Shown in pieces: positions 62,866 through 64,000 of a DNA stretch of 64,000 nucleotides (position 1 is its first letter; every line of letters starts with the position of its first letter). Source of the stretch: Amycolatopsis bullii (lineage in GTDB: Bacteria > Actinomycetota > Actinomycetes > Mycobacteriales > Pseudonocardiaceae); the NCBI RefSeq assembly GCF_014654205.1, contig NZ_BNAW01000043.1, positions 1 through 64,000 of the forward strand. The letters run 5' to 3'. The notes beneath the pieces were generated by a model. It was not told the DNA's origin. It made no database searches and worked only from the letters and a program-made list of their open reading frames with translations. The translations under genes were made by a program, and so were the position numbers.

Positions 62866-64000
62866 TTAGTACAGTTGCTCCAGCCGAGCCAGTAAGGACG
62901 TCGAGCGGCTCTTCGTGGACCAGTCCTCCCGCAATCTTGCGTACCACCGCGCCTGCGTTTCGGTGCTCAGCCGGGAGAACAACTGGTGGAATCTTTCGAA
63001 CTCGCTGGCGATCGCGGCGGCACCGTGCGATCCCACGCGGCGGTCCGCCAGGGTGCGGAAGCCGAGGGAATAGTGCGTCAGCGCGACGTCGAGCGTCTCC
63101 GAGGTGTCACCGTCGAGGTTGTCGTGCAGGATCAGGTGGCCCTGCAGCAGATCCCAGCGCGCCTCGAGATCGGTGTAGTCGTATTCCTCGATCGCCCGCT
63201 CGATGTCCGCCACGCGCGATTTGATCAGGGCACGGTAGCGCGGCTCCCGGGTGCGGGTCCAGAGCTGGTACACCAGTTCCAGGTATTCGATGAGGCTGGC
63301 CGAGACGAACCAGCCGTCGGCGACCTTCGTGGCCTCGGCGATGGACTTGTCCAGGTAGTCGAGGCCCGCTTCGGGGTCGTCGTCGCCGAAGATCCGCCCG
63401 GCCCGGTTGAGCGCGGAGGGAAACCACCTGATCGCGTAGTCGCGGCAGATCTCCAGTGAGCGCAGGATGATCTGCTTGGCCTGGGTGACGGCGTCGGGCA
63501 GCAGCTCGTAGCCGGATTCGTGGGCCTGGAAGAGGCAGATGGCCTGTTCCTGGAGGATCATCCCGATCCACGGCCAGTTACGCAGCGTCGAAAAGCAGGT
63601 CTCCGCCTGGGCGTACGATTCCCACGCCAGGGTGAACTTGCGTTCGTAGCGGTAGATTTCGCCCGAGACGCTGTGGGAGACCGCGAGCTGGTGGTCCGAA
63701 CCCAGCCGCCGCCGCACGGCGATCGCGCTTTCGATGAGGTTGCGGGCGTCGTCGTACTGGCCGTGCAGCGCCTTGAGGTACGCCCAGTTCGCCTGGATGG
63801 AGGCGAGCTCCTCCCGGTCGGCGCTCGGACGGCCCGGCCCGACGACCGCGGCGATGACCTCGTAGGCCCGCTGGTAGTACTCGTCGGCCTGCTTCCACCG
63901 GCCGAGGTTCCTGGTGTAGTACCCGAGTTCCTTGTACGCCTGGGCCTGCCGGTGCTCGCGTTCCGGTGAGGGCAGCTCGCCCGCGTGCCGCAGGGCCAGG
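62866..64000 (-). CDS. TPR-repeat protein, partial (5' end outside the window)
   Basis: The C-terminal 378 residues of a larger protein, open to the window edge. The first part has regular tetratricopeptide repeats (AYKELGYYTRNLGRWKQADEY, NWAYLKALHGQYDDARNLIES, EIYRYERKFTLAWESYAQAE). A helical C-terminal domain with WYARLREDWSTKSRSTSLLARLEQLY closes it. Such tails often follow HTH, NB-ARC or other sensor modules, which would lie to the right. It is 73 bp upstream of the radical SAM gene on the same strand and may be its regulator. Confidence 0.87.
   Translation of the reverse strand, partial: LALRHAGELPSPEREHRQAQAYKELGYYTRNLGRWKQADEYYQRAYEVIAAVVGPGRPSADREELASIQANWAYLKALHGQYDDARNLIESAIAVRRRLGSDHQLAVSHSVSGEIYRYERKFTLAWESYAQAETCFSTLRNWPWIGMILQEQAICLFQAHESGYELLPDAVTQAKQIILRSLEICRDYAIRWFPSALNRAGRIFGDDDPEAGLDYLDKSIAEATKVADGWFVSASLIEYLELVYQLWTRTREPRYRALIKSRVADIERAIEEYDYTDLEARWDLLQGHLILHDNLDGDTSETLDVALTHYSLGFRTLADRRVGSHGAAAIASEFERFHQLFSRLSTETQARWYARLREDWSTKSRSTSLLARLEQLY

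Overview
This is a high-GC actinobacterial chromosome segment, most likely from a Pseudonocardiaceae member close to Amycolatopsis. The evidence is heavy GTG start use, gene orders shared with mycobacteria (glnE/glnA/RDD/DUF4191; uvrD2/whiB7/ABC1 kinase/ThiF-like/DUF2342/PDZ protease/UPF0182), the tmRNA tag ADSSQREFALAA, GlnR and PHO-type operators, and several short dispersed repeats. The genus is inferred; no search was run. Most of the window looks like ordinary core chromosome, with an accessory-looking module at the right end.

Layout. 1-760: the 3' end of a 5S rRNA with its terminator, 21-bp tandem repeats, and an Lrp-type regulator divergent from a rhodanese. 1.3-10.4 kb: glutamine amidotransferase, phosphate permease, the nitrogen pair glnE (adenylyltransferase) and glnA (its target, with a GlnR box upstream), a thioesterase, a lipoprotein, and RDD and DUF4191 membrane proteins. 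10.4-26.1 kb: uvrD2, an attenuator-controlled whiB7, methyltransferase, AbiEi-like protein, ABC1 kinase, ThiF-like protein, two metallohydrolases, PDZ/Lon protease, PPA1309-like protein and UPF0182. Two pairs of consensus DnaA boxes flank the ABC1/ThiF genes. 26.2-28.6 kb: two initiator tRNA genes bracket a flavin monooxygenase/TetR cassette with twin operators.

29-39.6 kb: PadR regulator, prfB, the ftsE-ftsX cell-division ABC pair, smpB, an amidohydrolase, an acyltransferase, a two-component operon with a separate sensor-domain protein, and ssrA (tmRNA). SmpB and tmRNA together make the trans-translation ribosome rescue system. 39.6-50 kb: a GGDEF protein, an MFS exporter, and a histidine-utilisation operon under an IclR regulator (hutH, hutU, an M20 amidohydrolase, hutF, hutI). 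It runs the formimidoylglutamate-deiminase route but lacks a recognisable hutG. 50-57.4 kb: secreted lipase, Lnt-like nitrilase, a second phosphate permease behind a PHO-like box, small unknown genes, and a NarL-type two-component pair whose kinase has an odd C-terminal extension. 57.3-59 kb: a FAD monooxygenase/TetR pair with two abutting perfect palindromes.

59.1-64 kb, all on the minus strand: a TPR protein (cut by the window edge), a radical SAM/SPASM enzyme with a PqqD-like N-terminal region, a two-TM DUF4231 (SLATT-like) protein, an ABC ATPase and an ABC-2 permease. This run is the best candidate for an undescribed system: a peptide- or protein-modifying maturase coupled to a small membrane effector and a TPR sensor.
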